Source: Mesoflavibacter sp037029465 (GTDB taxonomy: Bacteria; Bacteroidota; Bacteroidia; Flavobacteriales; Flavobacteriaceae). Taken from it: a stretch of 64,000 nt of DNA. Of this stretch, positions 43,815 through 53,701 are shown one piece after another. A program made the position numbers and the translations under genes. Under the pieces are notes generated by a model, which saw nothing but the letters and a program-made list of their open reading frames with translations, had not been told where the DNA came from and searched no databases. Every line of letters starts with the position of its first letter. The stretch's first letter is position 1. Location of the stretch: positions 124,001 to 188,000 of the forward strand of contig NZ_JAYMEM010000003.1 of assembly GCF_037029465.1 (NCBI RefSeq), given 5' to 3'.

Positions 43815-44792
43815 ATGAAATATATATCATTTTTAATTTTCATAGTTTCTATACAATTAGGCTTTAGTCAAACTTTTGTAAAAGACAGTTTAAACAATCA
43901 ACCTGTATCTTTTGCAACCATAGATTTTGGTAACGGTTACGGAACTTTTGCTGACGAAGATGGTAAATTTTATTACAGCGAAAAACTTTATAAAGGCATT
44001 GACACGTTAGTTATTTCGGCATTAGGCTACAAGAAGAAAAAAATTGCTACTAACAAACTAACAGATACTATCAAATTACCTCACGAAGCATCAATATTAG
44101 AAGAAGTGATAGTCACAGCAAAACCTAAAGGAAAATTTAAAATAATGACTATAAAACCTAACGGTCACGAAGATTATTTTAAATGTTGGCTACCAACTAT
44201 TGAAAGTGAAATTGCAGTATTTTTTCCAAATACATCTTCTAATCCCAAACGTATTTCAAAACTACTATTACCTATAAAAACTGAAGCTAAAAACTGGGAT
44301 AAACGTAATAGAGACAAACACGAAAAAAGACCATTTTCAACACTTTTTAGAGTTCACTTTTATGAAAATAACGAAGGTTTGCCAGGCGATGTTTTAACTT
44401 ACGAAAAGATTTTATTCATCGCTAATCAAGATACAGATCCTATTTTTGAGTTAGATGTTACCGAAAGTAATATCATGATTCCTAAAAATGGTATTTTTGT
44501 ATCCATTCAAGTATTAGGATATACCGATAAAAACGGAAAATTATTACCAAACAAAAAATACAAAGAAGTCGAAACCAAACGTGGTATTGTAAGAGTATCT
44601 ACAACGTTTAGACCTTTATTACCGTTTACCGATCAAATAGCAACCAAACAAACGTTTGTAAAACGAATTTTTCATAATGATGGAAAATGGGTGTTATTCG
44701 ACTTAAAAAACATCAATAACTCTAATCTTTTAAAAACCGGCTTAAATAATTACGGAATGGGATTAGAAGTAGAAGTTTATAAAGAAGATTAA
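43815..44792 (+). CDS. CarboxypepD_reg-like exported protein
   Basis: This 325-residue exported protein has a signal peptide at residues 1-18 (LGFSQ). A CarboxypepD_reg-like domain at about 20-100 includes PVSFATIDFGNGYG and VISALGYKKKK. The C-terminal domain of about 200 residues includes FRVHFYENNEGLPG. It resembles other flavobacterial proteins of this two-part type, which are of unknown function and probably surface-associated. The short spacing suggests that it shares a transcript with the helicase gene. Confidence 0.75.
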   Translation: MKYISFLIFIVSIQLGFSQTFVKDSLNNQPVSFATIDFGNGYGTFADEDGKFYYSEKLYKGIDTLVISALGYKKKKIATNKLTDTIKLPHEASILEEVIVTAKPKGKFKIMTIKPNGHEDYFKCWLPTIESEIAVFFPNTSSNPKRISKLLLPIKTEAKNWDKRNRDKHEKRPFSTLFRVHFYENNEGLPGDVLTYEKILFIANQDTDPIFELDVTESNIMIPKNGIFVSIQVLGYTDKNGKLLPNKKYKEVETKRGIVRVSTTFRPLLPFTDQIATKQTFVKRIFHNDGKWVLFDLKNINNSNLLKTGLNNYGMGLEVEVYKED

Positions 44793-44926
44793 AACGTTTA
44801 CTTATTATTTCTTCTAAAAAAACACACTATTTAGTTTTGTTTAAAATTACTCAAAAACCGCTTGTACATTAACATTTTTGTAGTATTTTTATTATTCATT
44901 CATAATAAAATTGAAGGCTATCGTTT

Positions 44927-47140
44927 ATGACCGAAATTGATATTGAAAAAGAAAATGCAGCAATTGCCAAAGCCTACAAAGAACTTTTAAAGGTTAGTTA
45001 TCGCACGCTTTCTAAAGAAGATAAACAACTGATTAGAAAAGCATTTAACGTTGCAGTAGAAGCACATAGCGAACAACGTCGTAAAAGTGGCGAAGCTTAT
45101 ATCTTCCATCCTATTGCAGTTGCAAAAATTGTTGCGCAAGAGATTGGTCTTGATGCCATATCTATCGCTGCAGCATTATTACATGATGTTGTTGAGGATA
45201 ATAAAAATTACACCGTAAAAGACATCGAAGAGCTTTTTGGAGAAACGGTTGCCAAAATTGTTGACGGATTAACTAAAATTTCGTCATTAAAAAAAGACAT
45301 GAATGTCTCTCTGCAAGCAGAAAACTTTAGAAAAATGCTACTTACCCTTAATGATGATGTTAGGGTAATTATTATAAAAATTGCAGACCGTTTGCACAAC
45401 ATGCAAACTATGGACTCTATGCGTCCTGATAAACAAGAAAAAATTGCAAGCGAAACGCTATATATCTATGCACCTTTAGCTCATAGAATTGGACTTTATA
45501 ACATTAAAACAGAACTTGAAGATCTTGGCTTAAAATATACAGAACCAGAAGTATACAACGACATCTTAACCAAGATGAAAGAAAGTAAAGAAGAACAAGA
45601 TGCTTATATACACGAGTTTAGTGACTTACTTAAAAAATCCTTAGACAAAGAAGGTTTAAATTACATTATAAAAGGACGACCAAAATCTATTTTTTCAATT
45701 AAAAGAAAAATGGATAAGCAAGGCGTGTCTTTTGACGAAGTATATGACAAATTTGCTATTAGAATTATCTACAAATCAGATCGTGATAACGAAAAATTCT
45801 TAGCCTGGAAAATATACTCTATTGTTACCGATCATTTTAGACCAAACCCAACACGTTTACGCGATTGGATTTCGTCACCAAAATCTACAGGTTATGAAGC
45901 TTTACATATTACCGTAGTAGGCCCAAAAAGTAGATGGGTTGAAGTGCAAATACGTAGTGATCGCATGAATGAAATAGCCGAAAAAGGTTATGCAGCACAC
46001 TACAAATACAAAAATGCAGATGAAAACGATGATAATCTTGACATGTGGATTAATCGTCTTCAAGATGCTTTAGAAAACGCATCTACAAATGCAGTAGATT
46101 TTGTAGAGCAATTCAAGCTTAACTTATATTCTAAAGAAATATTTGTTTTTACACCTAAAGGCGAATTAAAATCACTACCAAAAGGTGCAACACCTTTAGA
46201 TTTCGCATTTAGTATTCATACCGAAGTTGGTAGTAAAACTAGAGGCGCAAAAGTTAACGGTAAATTAGTACCGCTAAGTCACATTTTAAATAGTGGTGAT
46301 CGTGTAGAAATTATTACTTCAGAAAACGCTAAACCAAACCCAAACTGGCTAGATTATGCTACAACAGGTAAAGCAAGAAGTAAAATTAAATCACTTCTAA
46401 AAGAAGACACCAAAATAATAGGCGAAGAAGGAAAAGAAATTTTAAGAAGAAAACTAAAACAGCTTAAAATTGAACTAAACGAAAAATCGGTTAACGAAAT
46501 GGTTAACTTCTTTAAACTTAAAACAAGTTTAGACCTTTTTTATCGCGTTGGTACTGGTAACATAGACAGTAAAGCACTAAAAGAATACGCAGCTTCAAGA
46601 AGCAATGCGCTGGTAAGTTTCATAAAAAATAAAATTAACAGAAAGCAAACCATTGTTCCTGAGGAACTCAACAAAGACGAAATCACTCACAAATACGATT
46701 TACTTGTCTTTGGTAAAGAAGAAGAAAAACTAGACTATAAGTTTGCTAATTGCTGCAATCCAATTCCTGGTGATCCTGTATTTGGTTTTGTAACTATTAA
46801 TGATGGTATAAAAGTGCATAAAAAATCATGTCCAAATGCTGTTAGCCTTCAAGCCAATTATGCGTATAGAATTATGCAAGCCAAGTGGATAGACTCTTCT
46901 CAACGCGAATTTGCAGCACAAATAAGACTTTCTGGTATAGACAATTTAGGTTTGGTTAATGAGATTACTAAAGTCATTTCATCAAACATGCACGTCAACA
47001 TGAAAAGCCTAAGTTTTGATAGTGATGACGGTATTTTTTCAGGTAAAATAAATGTTGTTGTTCGTAATAATACTTTACTTAAAAAATTAATGGAAAACCT
47101 TAAAAAGATTAACGGTATAGATAAGGTGACAAGAATTTAA
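44927..47140 (+). CDS. Bifunctional (p)ppGpp synthetase/hydrolase (RelA/SpoT)
   Basis: The 737-residue protein has the long RelA/SpoT (Rel) layout. An HD hydrolase domain at about 45-190 carries FHPIAVAKI, ALLHDVVEDN and the ADRLHNM motif. The synthetase domain is at about 250-365 (YDKFAIRIIY, STGYEALHITV). The TGS domain is at 400-460 (IFVFTPKGELKSLPKGATP), and a zinc-finger/helical region and ACT domain close the protein. Both HD and synthetase motifs look intact, so both activities are expected. It controls the stringent response to starvation. Confidence 0.95.
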   Translation: MTEIDIEKENAAIAKAYKELLKVSYRTLSKEDKQLIRKAFNVAVEAHSEQRRKSGEAYIFHPIAVAKIVAQEIGLDAISIAAALLHDVVEDNKNYTVKDIEELFGETVAKIVDGLTKISSLKKDMNVSLQAENFRKMLLTLNDDVRVIIIKIADRLHNMQTMDSMRPDKQEKIASETLYIYAPLAHRIGLYNIKTELEDLGLKYTEPEVYNDILTKMKESKEEQDAYIHEFSDLLKKSLDKEGLNYIIKGRPKSIFSIKRKMDKQGVSFDEVYDKFAIRIIYKSDRDNEKFLAWKIYSIVTDHFRPNPTRLRDWISSPKSTGYEALHITVVGPKSRWVEVQIRSDRMNEIAEKGYAAHYKYKNADENDDNLDMWINRLQDALENASTNAVDFVEQFKLNLYSKEIFVFTPKGELKSLPKGATPLDFAFSIHTEVGSKTRGAKVNGKLVPLSHILNSGDRVEIITSENAKPNPNWLDYATTGKARSKIKSLLKEDTKIIGEEGKEILRRKLKQLKIELNEKSVNEMVNFFKLKTSLDLFYRVGTGNIDSKALKEYAASRSNALVSFIKNKINRKQTIVPEELNKDEITHKYDLLVFGKEEEKLDYKFANCCNPIPGDPVFGFVTINDGIKVHKKSCPNAVSLQANYAYRIMQAKWIDSSQREFAAQIRLSGIDNLGLVNEITKVISSNMHVNMKSLSFDSDDGIFSGKINVVVRNNTLLKKLMENLKKINGIDKVTRI

Positions 47141-47217
47141 TCTTCAAGTTGTTAATAACTATTAATAACACATCTTCTAATCCATCAAAAAATAGCATTC
47201 AACCTCAAAAAAAAATG

Positions 47218-47225
47218 TAAATTTG
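47218..47225 (+). promoter_or_regulatory. Candidate -7 box for Fur-family gene
   Basis: TAAATTTG matches TAnnTTTG and lies 10 bases before the ATG, so the leader would be very short. Confidence 0.4.
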
Positions 47226-47235
47226 TGAGATAATT

Positions 47236-47694
47236 ATGAGTGCAAATACGGACATAAAAAATCAAGAAATCGTTAAAAATGTGTTTACCGCTTTTTTAGA
47301 AGAAAAAGGGCATCGTAAAACACCAGAACGATATGCTATACTTCAAGAAATCTATTCTAGTAATGAGCATTTTGATATCGAATCTTTATATCTAAATATG
47401 AAGAACAAAAAGTATCGTGTTAGTCGTGCAACACTTTACAACACCATTGATCTTTTATTAGATTGTGGTTTGGTTAGAAAACATCAGTTTGGAAAAAATC
47501 AAGCACATTACGAAAAGTCTTATTTTGACAAACAACACGACCACGTTATTTTACAAGATACAGGAGAAGTTATAGAATTTTGCGATCCGCGTATTCAAGC
47601 AATCAAAAAGACCATTGAAGAAGTGTTTGATATAGAAATTAACAAACACTCTTTATACTTTTACGGCAACCGAAAAAAATCACAAAACAACTAA
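47236..47694 (+). CDS. Fur-family transcriptional regulator
   Basis: The 152-residue protein has the Fur winged helix (KTPERYAILQEIYSSNEHFDI, VSRATLYNTIDLL) and the metal-binding HDH at 101-103. The usual CxxC pair after HDH is replaced (L106 and T109), so the structural zinc site of classical Fur is missing; EFCDP is kept. It may sense iron, zinc or peroxide. It precedes purA by 5 bases, so the two are probably co-transcribed. Confidence 0.85.
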   Translation: MSANTDIKNQEIVKNVFTAFLEEKGHRKTPERYAILQEIYSSNEHFDIESLYLNMKNKKYRVSRATLYNTIDLLLDCGLVRKHQFGKNQAHYEKSYFDKQHDHVILQDTGEVIEFCDPRIQAIKKTIEEVFDIEINKHSLYFYGNRKKSQNN

Positions 47695-47699
47695 ATATA

Positions 47700-48971
47700 A
47701 TGGCAGTAGATTTACTACTTGGTTTACAATGGGGCGACGAAGGCAAAGGAAAAATTGTCGACGTATTAACCTCTAAATATAATATAATTGCGCGTTTTCA
47801 AGGTGGACCAAACGCAGGTCACACACTTGTTTTTAACGGTAAAAAACACGTGCTACACACAATTCCATCAGGAATTTTTCATGATGATGCAACTAACTTA
47901 GTTGGTAATGGTGTAGTAATAGATCCTGTTATCTTTAAAAAAGAATTAGATAAGTTAGAAGAACAAGATGTAGATTACAAAAAGTCATTATTAATTTCGC
48001 GTAAAGCGCATATCATTTTACCTACGCACCGCTTATTAGATGCTGCTAGTGAAGCTTCTAAAGGAAAAGCAAAAATTGGTTCAACATTAAAAGGTATTGG
48101 ACCAACTTACATGGATAAAACCGGTCGTAATGGCTTACGTGTAGGAGATTTAGAATTAGATAATTGGCAAGAAAAATACCGTAGCTTAGCAGATAAACAC
48201 GAGTCTATGATTGACTTTTACGATGCTAAAATTGAATACGACTTAAAAGAATTAGAAAACGAGTTTTTTGAAGCTGTAAAAGTTTTAAAAAGCTTAACGT
48301 TTATAGATTCTGAAGAATATGTTTTTCAAGCACAAAAATCTGGAAAAAGTATTTTAGCAGAAGGTGCTCAAGGATCATTACTAGATATCGATTTTGGAAC
48401 CTATCCTTTTGTAACCTCTAGCAATACGACTGCTGCTGGTGCTTGTACTGGTTTAGGTGTAGCGCCAAACCAAATAAAAGACGTATTTGGTATCTTTAAA
48501 GCTTATACAACACGTGTTGGTTCTGGACCTTTCCCAACAGAATTGTTTGACGAAGATGGAGCAACTATGGCTCGTGTTGGGCATGAGTTTGGTGCAACAA
48601 CTGGAAGACCAAGGCGTTGTGGCTGGTTAGACTTAGTCGCTTTAAAATATGCTTGTCAAGTTAACGGTGTTACGCAATTAATGATGATGAAAGCTGATGT
48701 TTTATCTGGTTTCAAAACATTAAAAGTAGCTACAGCATATAAATATAAAGGTGAAACTATTAGTCACTTACCATATAATATCGAACCTGAAAATGTAGAG
48801 CCAGTTTACACTGAGTTTAAAGGCTGGGCAGAAGATTTAACAGAAATGTCAGATGCTGCTACATTACCAAAAGAACTTAATGATTACATCGCATTTTTAG
48901 AAAAAGAATTAGAAATTCCTATTACTATAGTTTCTGTTGGACCAGACAGAAAGCAAACTATTTTTAGATAA
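47700..48971 (+). CDS. purA: Adenylosuccinate synthetase
   Basis: PurA converts IMP and aspartate to adenylosuccinate with GTP, the first committed step to AMP. The 423-residue protein shows LQWGDEGKGK at the N-terminus (P-loop), GGPNAGHT, and the GTP site near the C-terminus (VGPDRKQTI). The length is normal for the family. The Fur-family gene lies 5 bases upstream, and a strong terminator follows. Confidence 0.97.
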   Translation: MAVDLLLGLQWGDEGKGKIVDVLTSKYNIIARFQGGPNAGHTLVFNGKKHVLHTIPSGIFHDDATNLVGNGVVIDPVIFKKELDKLEEQDVDYKKSLLISRKAHIILPTHRLLDAASEASKGKAKIGSTLKGIGPTYMDKTGRNGLRVGDLELDNWQEKYRSLADKHESMIDFYDAKIEYDLKELENEFFEAVKVLKSLTFIDSEEYVFQAQKSGKSILAEGAQGSLLDIDFGTYPFVTSSNTTAAGACTGLGVAPNQIKDVFGIFKAYTTRVGSGPFPTELFDEDGATMARVGHEFGATTGRPRRCGWLDLVALKYACQVNGVTQLMMMKADVLSGFKTLKVATAYKYKGETISHLPYNIEPENVEPVYTEFKGWAEDLTEMSDAATLPKELNDYIAFLEKELEIPITIVSVGPDRKQTIFR

Positions 48972-48993
48972 TAATTTCTTTTAAAAAAGTTTT

Positions 48994-49027
48994 AAAAACC
49001 TGCTAACAATTTAATTAGCAGGTTTTT
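48994..49027 (+). terminator. Terminator of purA
   Basis: AAAAACCTGCTAA pairs with TTAGCAGGTTTTT around an 8-base loop, followed by a T-run. Confidence 0.85.
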
Positions 49028-49074
49028 CAGTCTTAAATAATTCCTAATAGATAATACTAAGTAAGTTAAATCGT

Positions 49075-49082
49075 TATTTTTG
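49075..49082 (+). promoter_or_regulatory. Candidate -7 box for OstA-like gene
   Basis: TATTTTTG matches TAnnTTTG and lies 17 bases before the TTG start. Confidence 0.4.
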
Positions 49083-49099
49083 CATCAAACACATTAAAA

Positions 49100-50926
49100 T
49101 TGAAGTCAATAAAAATCAAATATCTCCTACTCTTTTTACTTGCTTTTACGGCTCATTTTGCATCTGCACAACGTAAAACTATCGAGATTAAATATGCTGG
49201 TTTTGGAGAAAAAGACGAAGAAAAATTTCCTGGTGCACAAATCTTAACTAGAAATGATGCGCAACAAATTCATATTTTTCATGATGGTATAGACATGTAC
49301 TGTGACAAGGCTATTTTCTACGGAAAAGAAGATTTTGTTGAAGCCTACGGAAATGTAAAAATGGTGCAAGGCGACACGGTAAATCTTAATTCTAAATACG
49401 CAGAATATTCAGGAAAAACGCAATTAGCATTTGCTTCTGGAGACGTTATCTTAACCGAGCCACAATCAACATTAACAACAGATACACTTTATTTTAATCG
49501 TGCTAAACAAGAAGCATACTATAAAACTGGCGGTAAAGTTGTTAGAGATTCTTCAGGAACAATTACTAGTAAAATTGGACGCTATTTTATGCCAAGAAAA
49601 AAGTACAGATTTCAAGATAGTGTTAAGCTAGTTAACCCAGAATACACTTTAAAAACAAAAATTTTAGATTACTACACAGATACTGGTCATGCTTACATGT
49701 ACGGACCTTCAACTATTGAAGATGTTGCAAGTAAAATTTATTGCGAACGCGGTTTTTATGACACCGAATCTGACACTGGTTATTTTGTGAAAAAATCAAG
49801 AATAGACTACGACAACCGTATTTTTGAAGGCGACAGTATGTATTTTGATCGTAATAAAAACTTCGCATCTGCAACAAACAATATTAAAGTTACAGACACA
49901 TTAAACAATAGCATTGTAAAAGGTCACTACGCCGAAGTCTACCGTGCAAAAGACTCTGTGTTTATTACAAAACGTGCTTTAGCCATTACACTTCAAGAAA
50001 AGGATAGTATATTTATGCATGCCGATACGTTAATGGTAACAGGTAAACCAGAACACCGTATTACCAGAGCTTATTATAATGCAAAAATTTATAAATCGGA
50101 CATTAGCGGTAAAGCAGACTCGGTACATGTAGATCAAAAAACAGGATTAACACAGCTAATCAATTTAGCAAGGATGAATAAAGGCGATGCTTTTTCTGCA
50201 GCTAGAAAACCTATTCTTTGGAATGTAAAAAACCAAATGACAGGCGACACTATTCATCTTAAATCAAATCCAAAAACAGAAAAATTAGACTCTTTAATTG
50301 TATTTTATAATGCATTTGTCATCAGTAAAGACACGCTAAGTGATGATGGTTACAACCAAATTTCCGGAAAACAATTAATCGGTTTATTTGATGATGAAAA
50401 CAATCTGAAGCAAGTTGATATTCTTAAAAATGCAGAATCTATCAATTATAGTAGAAATGAAAACAATGAATTAATTGGTATTGACAAAGCTAAATCAGCA
50501 GATGTTTCCTTATTTTTTGAGAACAAAGAACTTGTAGAATTTAGAAGATTAAGACAAGCTGATGCAAAAATGTATACTGAAGAAGAGCTACCTGTTAACG
50601 CAAGAAAGCTAAGAGGTTTTGATTGGCGTGAAGACGAGCGACCTGCATCTGTAGAAGACCTTTTTGTAGATGATCCACCTTTAAATCTACCAGTAATAAA
50701 AGGCTTAGAGCCATACAATGATGAAGAAGAGTTTTTTAACGACGATTTGATTGGTCGTGTCAAAAAAGCAGACCAAGAAGCCGAAGATAAAAATCTGATT
50801 AAAAAAGACGAAAAACCTAAAGCGTCAAGAAACGTTCCTAAGCAATTTTTAAATAAAAAAGCGGCGCCAAATAAAGAAGAACGTAAGCAACAACTTCAAC
50901 AAAAACCAGTCATCAAAAAAGAGTAA
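49100..50926 (+). CDS. OstA/LptA-like LPS transport protein
   Basis: The 608-residue exported protein has a signal peptide (SIKIKYLLLFLLAFTAHFA, ending SAQ). Repeats of the OstA/LptA beta-jellyroll follow (DKAIFYGKEDFVEAYGNV, SKYAEYSGKTQLAFASG, ITSKIGRYFMPRKKYRF). It belongs to the flavobacterial OstA-like proteins that serve LPS export across the periplasm. The start is TTG: the first downstream Met falls after the signal peptide. The C-terminus is Lys/Glu/Gln-rich. It is followed 4 bases later by the aminotransferase gene. Confidence 0.85.
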   Translation: MKSIKIKYLLLFLLAFTAHFASAQRKTIEIKYAGFGEKDEEKFPGAQILTRNDAQQIHIFHDGIDMYCDKAIFYGKEDFVEAYGNVKMVQGDTVNLNSKYAEYSGKTQLAFASGDVILTEPQSTLTTDTLYFNRAKQEAYYKTGGKVVRDSSGTITSKIGRYFMPRKKYRFQDSVKLVNPEYTLKTKILDYYTDTGHAYMYGPSTIEDVASKIYCERGFYDTESDTGYFVKKSRIDYDNRIFEGDSMYFDRNKNFASATNNIKVTDTLNNSIVKGHYAEVYRAKDSVFITKRALAITLQEKDSIFMHADTLMVTGKPEHRITRAYYNAKIYKSDISGKADSVHVDQKTGLTQLINLARMNKGDAFSAARKPILWNVKNQMTGDTIHLKSNPKTEKLDSLIVFYNAFVISKDTLSDDGYNQISGKQLIGLFDDENNLKQVDILKNAESINYSRNENNELIGIDKAKSADVSLFFENKELVEFRRLRQADAKMYTEEELPVNARKLRGFDWREDERPASVEDLFVDDPPLNLPVIKGLEPYNDEEEFFNDDLIGRVKKADQEAEDKNLIKKDEKPKASRNVPKQFLNKKAAPNKEERKQQLQQKPVIKKE

Positions 50927-50930
50927 TCCA

Positions 50931-52112
50931 TTGAAAGATTTATTCTTTAAATATCAAGCACAAACGTCGCCATTTCCTTTGGCTATGGAAGTTTCTCATG
51001 CTAAAGGAAGTTATATTTTCGACACTAACAACAATGCACACCTAGACTTTGTAGCAGGTGTATCTGCATGTACTTTGGGACATTGTCATCCAAAAGTTAT
51101 TGAAGCGATAAAACAGCAAGCAGACCAATATTTACACGTCATGGTTTATGGTGAATATGCGCAAGGTCCTGCAGTAGATTTATGTCAATTTATAGCAGAC
51201 CATTTACCCGCTCCGTTAGAACAAACTTACTTAGTAAATTCTGGTACCGAAGCTATTGAAGGCGCAATAAAATTAGCACGTCGCGTTACTGGAAGAAGTC
51301 AAATTATCGCCATGAAAAGCGCCTATCATGGTAACACAATGGGCTCTTTAAGTTTAATGGATTACGAAGTAAGAAAAGCGCCTTTTAGACCATTAATTCC
51401 AGATATTCATCATATTAATTTTAATAGTGAAACAGACTTAGATTTTATTACCAATAAAACTGCAGCTGTCATTGCAGAAACGATACAAGGTGGCGCAGGT
51501 TTTATAGAGCCAACTAATGATTATTTAGCTAAGTTAAAAGCAAAATGCGAAAGCGTTGGCGCTTTATTAATTCTTGATGAAATTCAACCAGGTATTGGTA
51601 GAACAGGAAAACTTTTTGGTTTTGAAAACTATAATGTTATTCCAGATATTGTCGTTACCGGAAAAGGTCTTGGTGGCGGATTACCAATTGGTGCTTTTAC
51701 AGCTTCAAAAGCACACATGTCTTTATTACAAGACAATCCAAAAATGGGACATATTACTACATTTGGTGGTAATCCTTTAATTGCAGCGTCCGCTTTAGCA
51801 ACATTAAAAGAAGTGGTTAACAGCGACTTAATGCAAGAAGCTTTAGAAAAAGAAAAACTGGTAAAAGACCTACTTTTACAACATCCTTTAATTAAAGAAG
51901 TGCGTGGTCGTGGTTTAATGTTAGCTGCAATCACAGCATCTGCTGACGTCACCAATCACGTGGTCTTAGAAGCTCAAAAACGAGGATTAATTCTATTTTG
52001 GTTACTATTTGAACCAAAAGCCATACGCATAACTCCGCCTTTAACAATTAGCAAAGACGAACTTAAAAAAGGCTGTGGCATTATTATTGACATACTTAAT
52101 ACATTACTGTAA
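50931..52112 (+). CDS. Class III aminotransferase (acetylornithine-type)
   Basis: The 393-residue PLP enzyme has the class III motifs: the Schiff-base lysine K245 in VTGKGLGGGLP, D216/E217 in LLILDEIQ and SGTEAIEGAIKLAR. It resembles N-acetylornithine / succinyl-diaminopimelate transaminases, but flavobacteria have several such enzymes and no arg or dap gene adjoins it. The start is TTG, since the next Met (residue 19) would cut the conserved N-terminus. It lies 4 bases after the OstA-like gene. The true substrate is open. Confidence 0.88.
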   Translation: MKDLFFKYQAQTSPFPLAMEVSHAKGSYIFDTNNNAHLDFVAGVSACTLGHCHPKVIEAIKQQADQYLHVMVYGEYAQGPAVDLCQFIADHLPAPLEQTYLVNSGTEAIEGAIKLARRVTGRSQIIAMKSAYHGNTMGSLSLMDYEVRKAPFRPLIPDIHHINFNSETDLDFITNKTAAVIAETIQGGAGFIEPTNDYLAKLKAKCESVGALLILDEIQPGIGRTGKLFGFENYNVIPDIVVTGKGLGGGLPIGAFTASKAHMSLLQDNPKMGHITTFGGNPLIAASALATLKEVVNSDLMQEALEKEKLVKDLLLQHPLIKEVRGRGLMLAAITASADVTNHVVLEAQKRGLILFWLLFEPKAIRITPPLTISKDELKKGCGIIIDILNTLL

Positions 52113-52252
52113 TTAAGTAATCTTCTAACCGACTAAAGCTCAATTAAAAAACAGTGTAAATTGTAATTGTTCATTACTTTGTTAAAAACAAATCAGCTAA
52201 AAGCTTCAAAAAAGTCTAATAGAGCATTACATTTATTACAAGGAAATTAAAA

Positions 52253-53650
52253 ATGCCTATGGAATTTAGCCAAGATAAACCTAACAATAATGTGTCTTTA
52301 AACAGATTTGAGTCGATGCTAAAAACAAATAATGTGTTGTTTTTTGACTCAGAAGAATTCGAAAACATTATACATCATTACCTAAATCAAGGTAAAGTAG
52401 CATTAGCTAAAAAAGCGATAAAATTAGGTTTAGAACAACATCCATCTTCAACTAATTTAAAGTTATTTAAAATTGAAGTGTATGTTTTTGAAAACAAACT
52501 AAAAGAGGCTAACCAAATGTTAGATGCGCTTTATGTTTTAGAGCCTTCTAACGAAGAAATCTATATTCAAAAAGCCAACATTCTTTCAAAAGAAGACAAG
52601 CACGAAGATGCTATTAAGGTTTTAAAAATTGCTTTAAATATTTCTGAAGAAACCTCAGAAATCCATGCATTAATTGGTATGGAATACCTGTTTTTAGACA
52701 ATTTTGAAGAAGCTAAACAAAGTTTTATGCGTTGTTTAGAAGAAGAACCAGAAGATTATTCTTCATTATACAACATCATTTATTGTTTTGATTTTTTAAA
52801 TGAAAACGAAGAAGCAATTACGTTTTTAAACAAATATCTTAATTCAAATCCTTATTGCGAAGTTGCTTGGCACCAACTAGGTAAACAATATTTTTCTATT
52901 AAAGACTACAAAAAAGCTTTAGGTGCATTTGATTTTGCAATAATATCTGACGATACTTTTGTTGGTGCATATTTAGAAAAAGGTAAAGTTTTAGAAAAAT
53001 TAAAACGCTATAAAGAAGCGATAGAAAACTACCTACTAACCTTAGAACTTGATGACCCAACAAGCTTTGCGTTATTAAGAATGGGTTGTTGTTATGAAAA
53101 ATTAGGTCAGTTAGATTTAGCAAAACAATACTATTATAAAACAGTAAAAGAAGACCCTTTATTAGATAAAGGTTGGACTGCTATTACGAAGTTTTATTTA
53201 AAGCAACATAATTACCAAAAAGCATTATACTACATCAATAAAGCAATAAATATTGATGCAGAAAATGTAATCTATTGGAAACTTTATGCGCAAATTAATC
53301 AAAGACTTAATTTTTTAGAAGAAGCTGAAAGAGGCTACAAAAGAGCAATAGAATTAGGCAACTACGAGTTAAGCACTTGGTTATCTAGAACAGATATTCT
53401 TATACAGTTAGGCGAGCCTGAAGCAGCTAGTTTAAATTTAATTCAAGCGGCAGAATTTTATCCAGAAAATGCTGAAATAGAGTTTAGATTATCAGGAATC
53501 TACTACAAACTTTTAGAAACCGAAAAAGGCAGCTATCACCTTAAAAATGCAATGCGTTTTAATAGCGAATTTTTATTTATTGTAGAAGAACTGTTTCCTA
53601 AAGTATACCATTCTGTAACTTTTCAAAAGGCGTTAAAAAAGATACAATAA
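52253..53650 (+). CDS. TPR-repeat protein
   Basis: The 465-residue protein is made of tandem tetratricopeptide helical pairs over nearly its whole length (about 11-12 repeats), for example AWHQLGKQYFSIKDYKKALG and ALYYINKAINID. No signal peptide or membrane helix is seen, so it should be cytoplasmic. TPR superhelices serve as protein-binding scaffolds; the partner is unknown. It lies 51 bases upstream of the DUF368 pair and could be part of that transcript, although a -7 box precedes DUF368. Confidence 0.88.
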   Translation: MPMEFSQDKPNNNVSLNRFESMLKTNNVLFFDSEEFENIIHHYLNQGKVALAKKAIKLGLEQHPSSTNLKLFKIEVYVFENKLKEANQMLDALYVLEPSNEEIYIQKANILSKEDKHEDAIKVLKIALNISEETSEIHALIGMEYLFLDNFEEAKQSFMRCLEEEPEDYSSLYNIIYCFDFLNENEEAITFLNKYLNSNPYCEVAWHQLGKQYFSIKDYKKALGAFDFAIISDDTFVGAYLEKGKVLEKLKRYKEAIENYLLTLELDDPTSFALLRMGCCYEKLGQLDLAKQYYYKTVKEDPLLDKGWTAITKFYLKQHNYQKALYYINKAINIDAENVIYWKLYAQINQRLNFLEEAERGYKRAIELGNYELSTWLSRTDILIQLGEPEAASLNLIQAAEFYPENAEIEFRLSGIYYKLLETEKGSYHLKNAMRFNSEFLFIVEELFPKVYHSVTFQKALKKIQ

Positions 53651-53674
53651 CTTAATCTTCATTCTATTTTTACA

Positions 53675-53682
53675 TACCTTTG
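53675..53682 (+). promoter_or_regulatory. Candidate -7 box for DUF368-aroE-DUF349 operon
   Basis: TACCTTTG matches TAnnTTTG and lies 19 bases before the first DUF368 ATG. The same octamer occurs before the DEAD-box helicase gene. Confidence 0.5.
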
Positions 53683-53701
53683 ATGTCTTAACAAATTAAA
53701 C

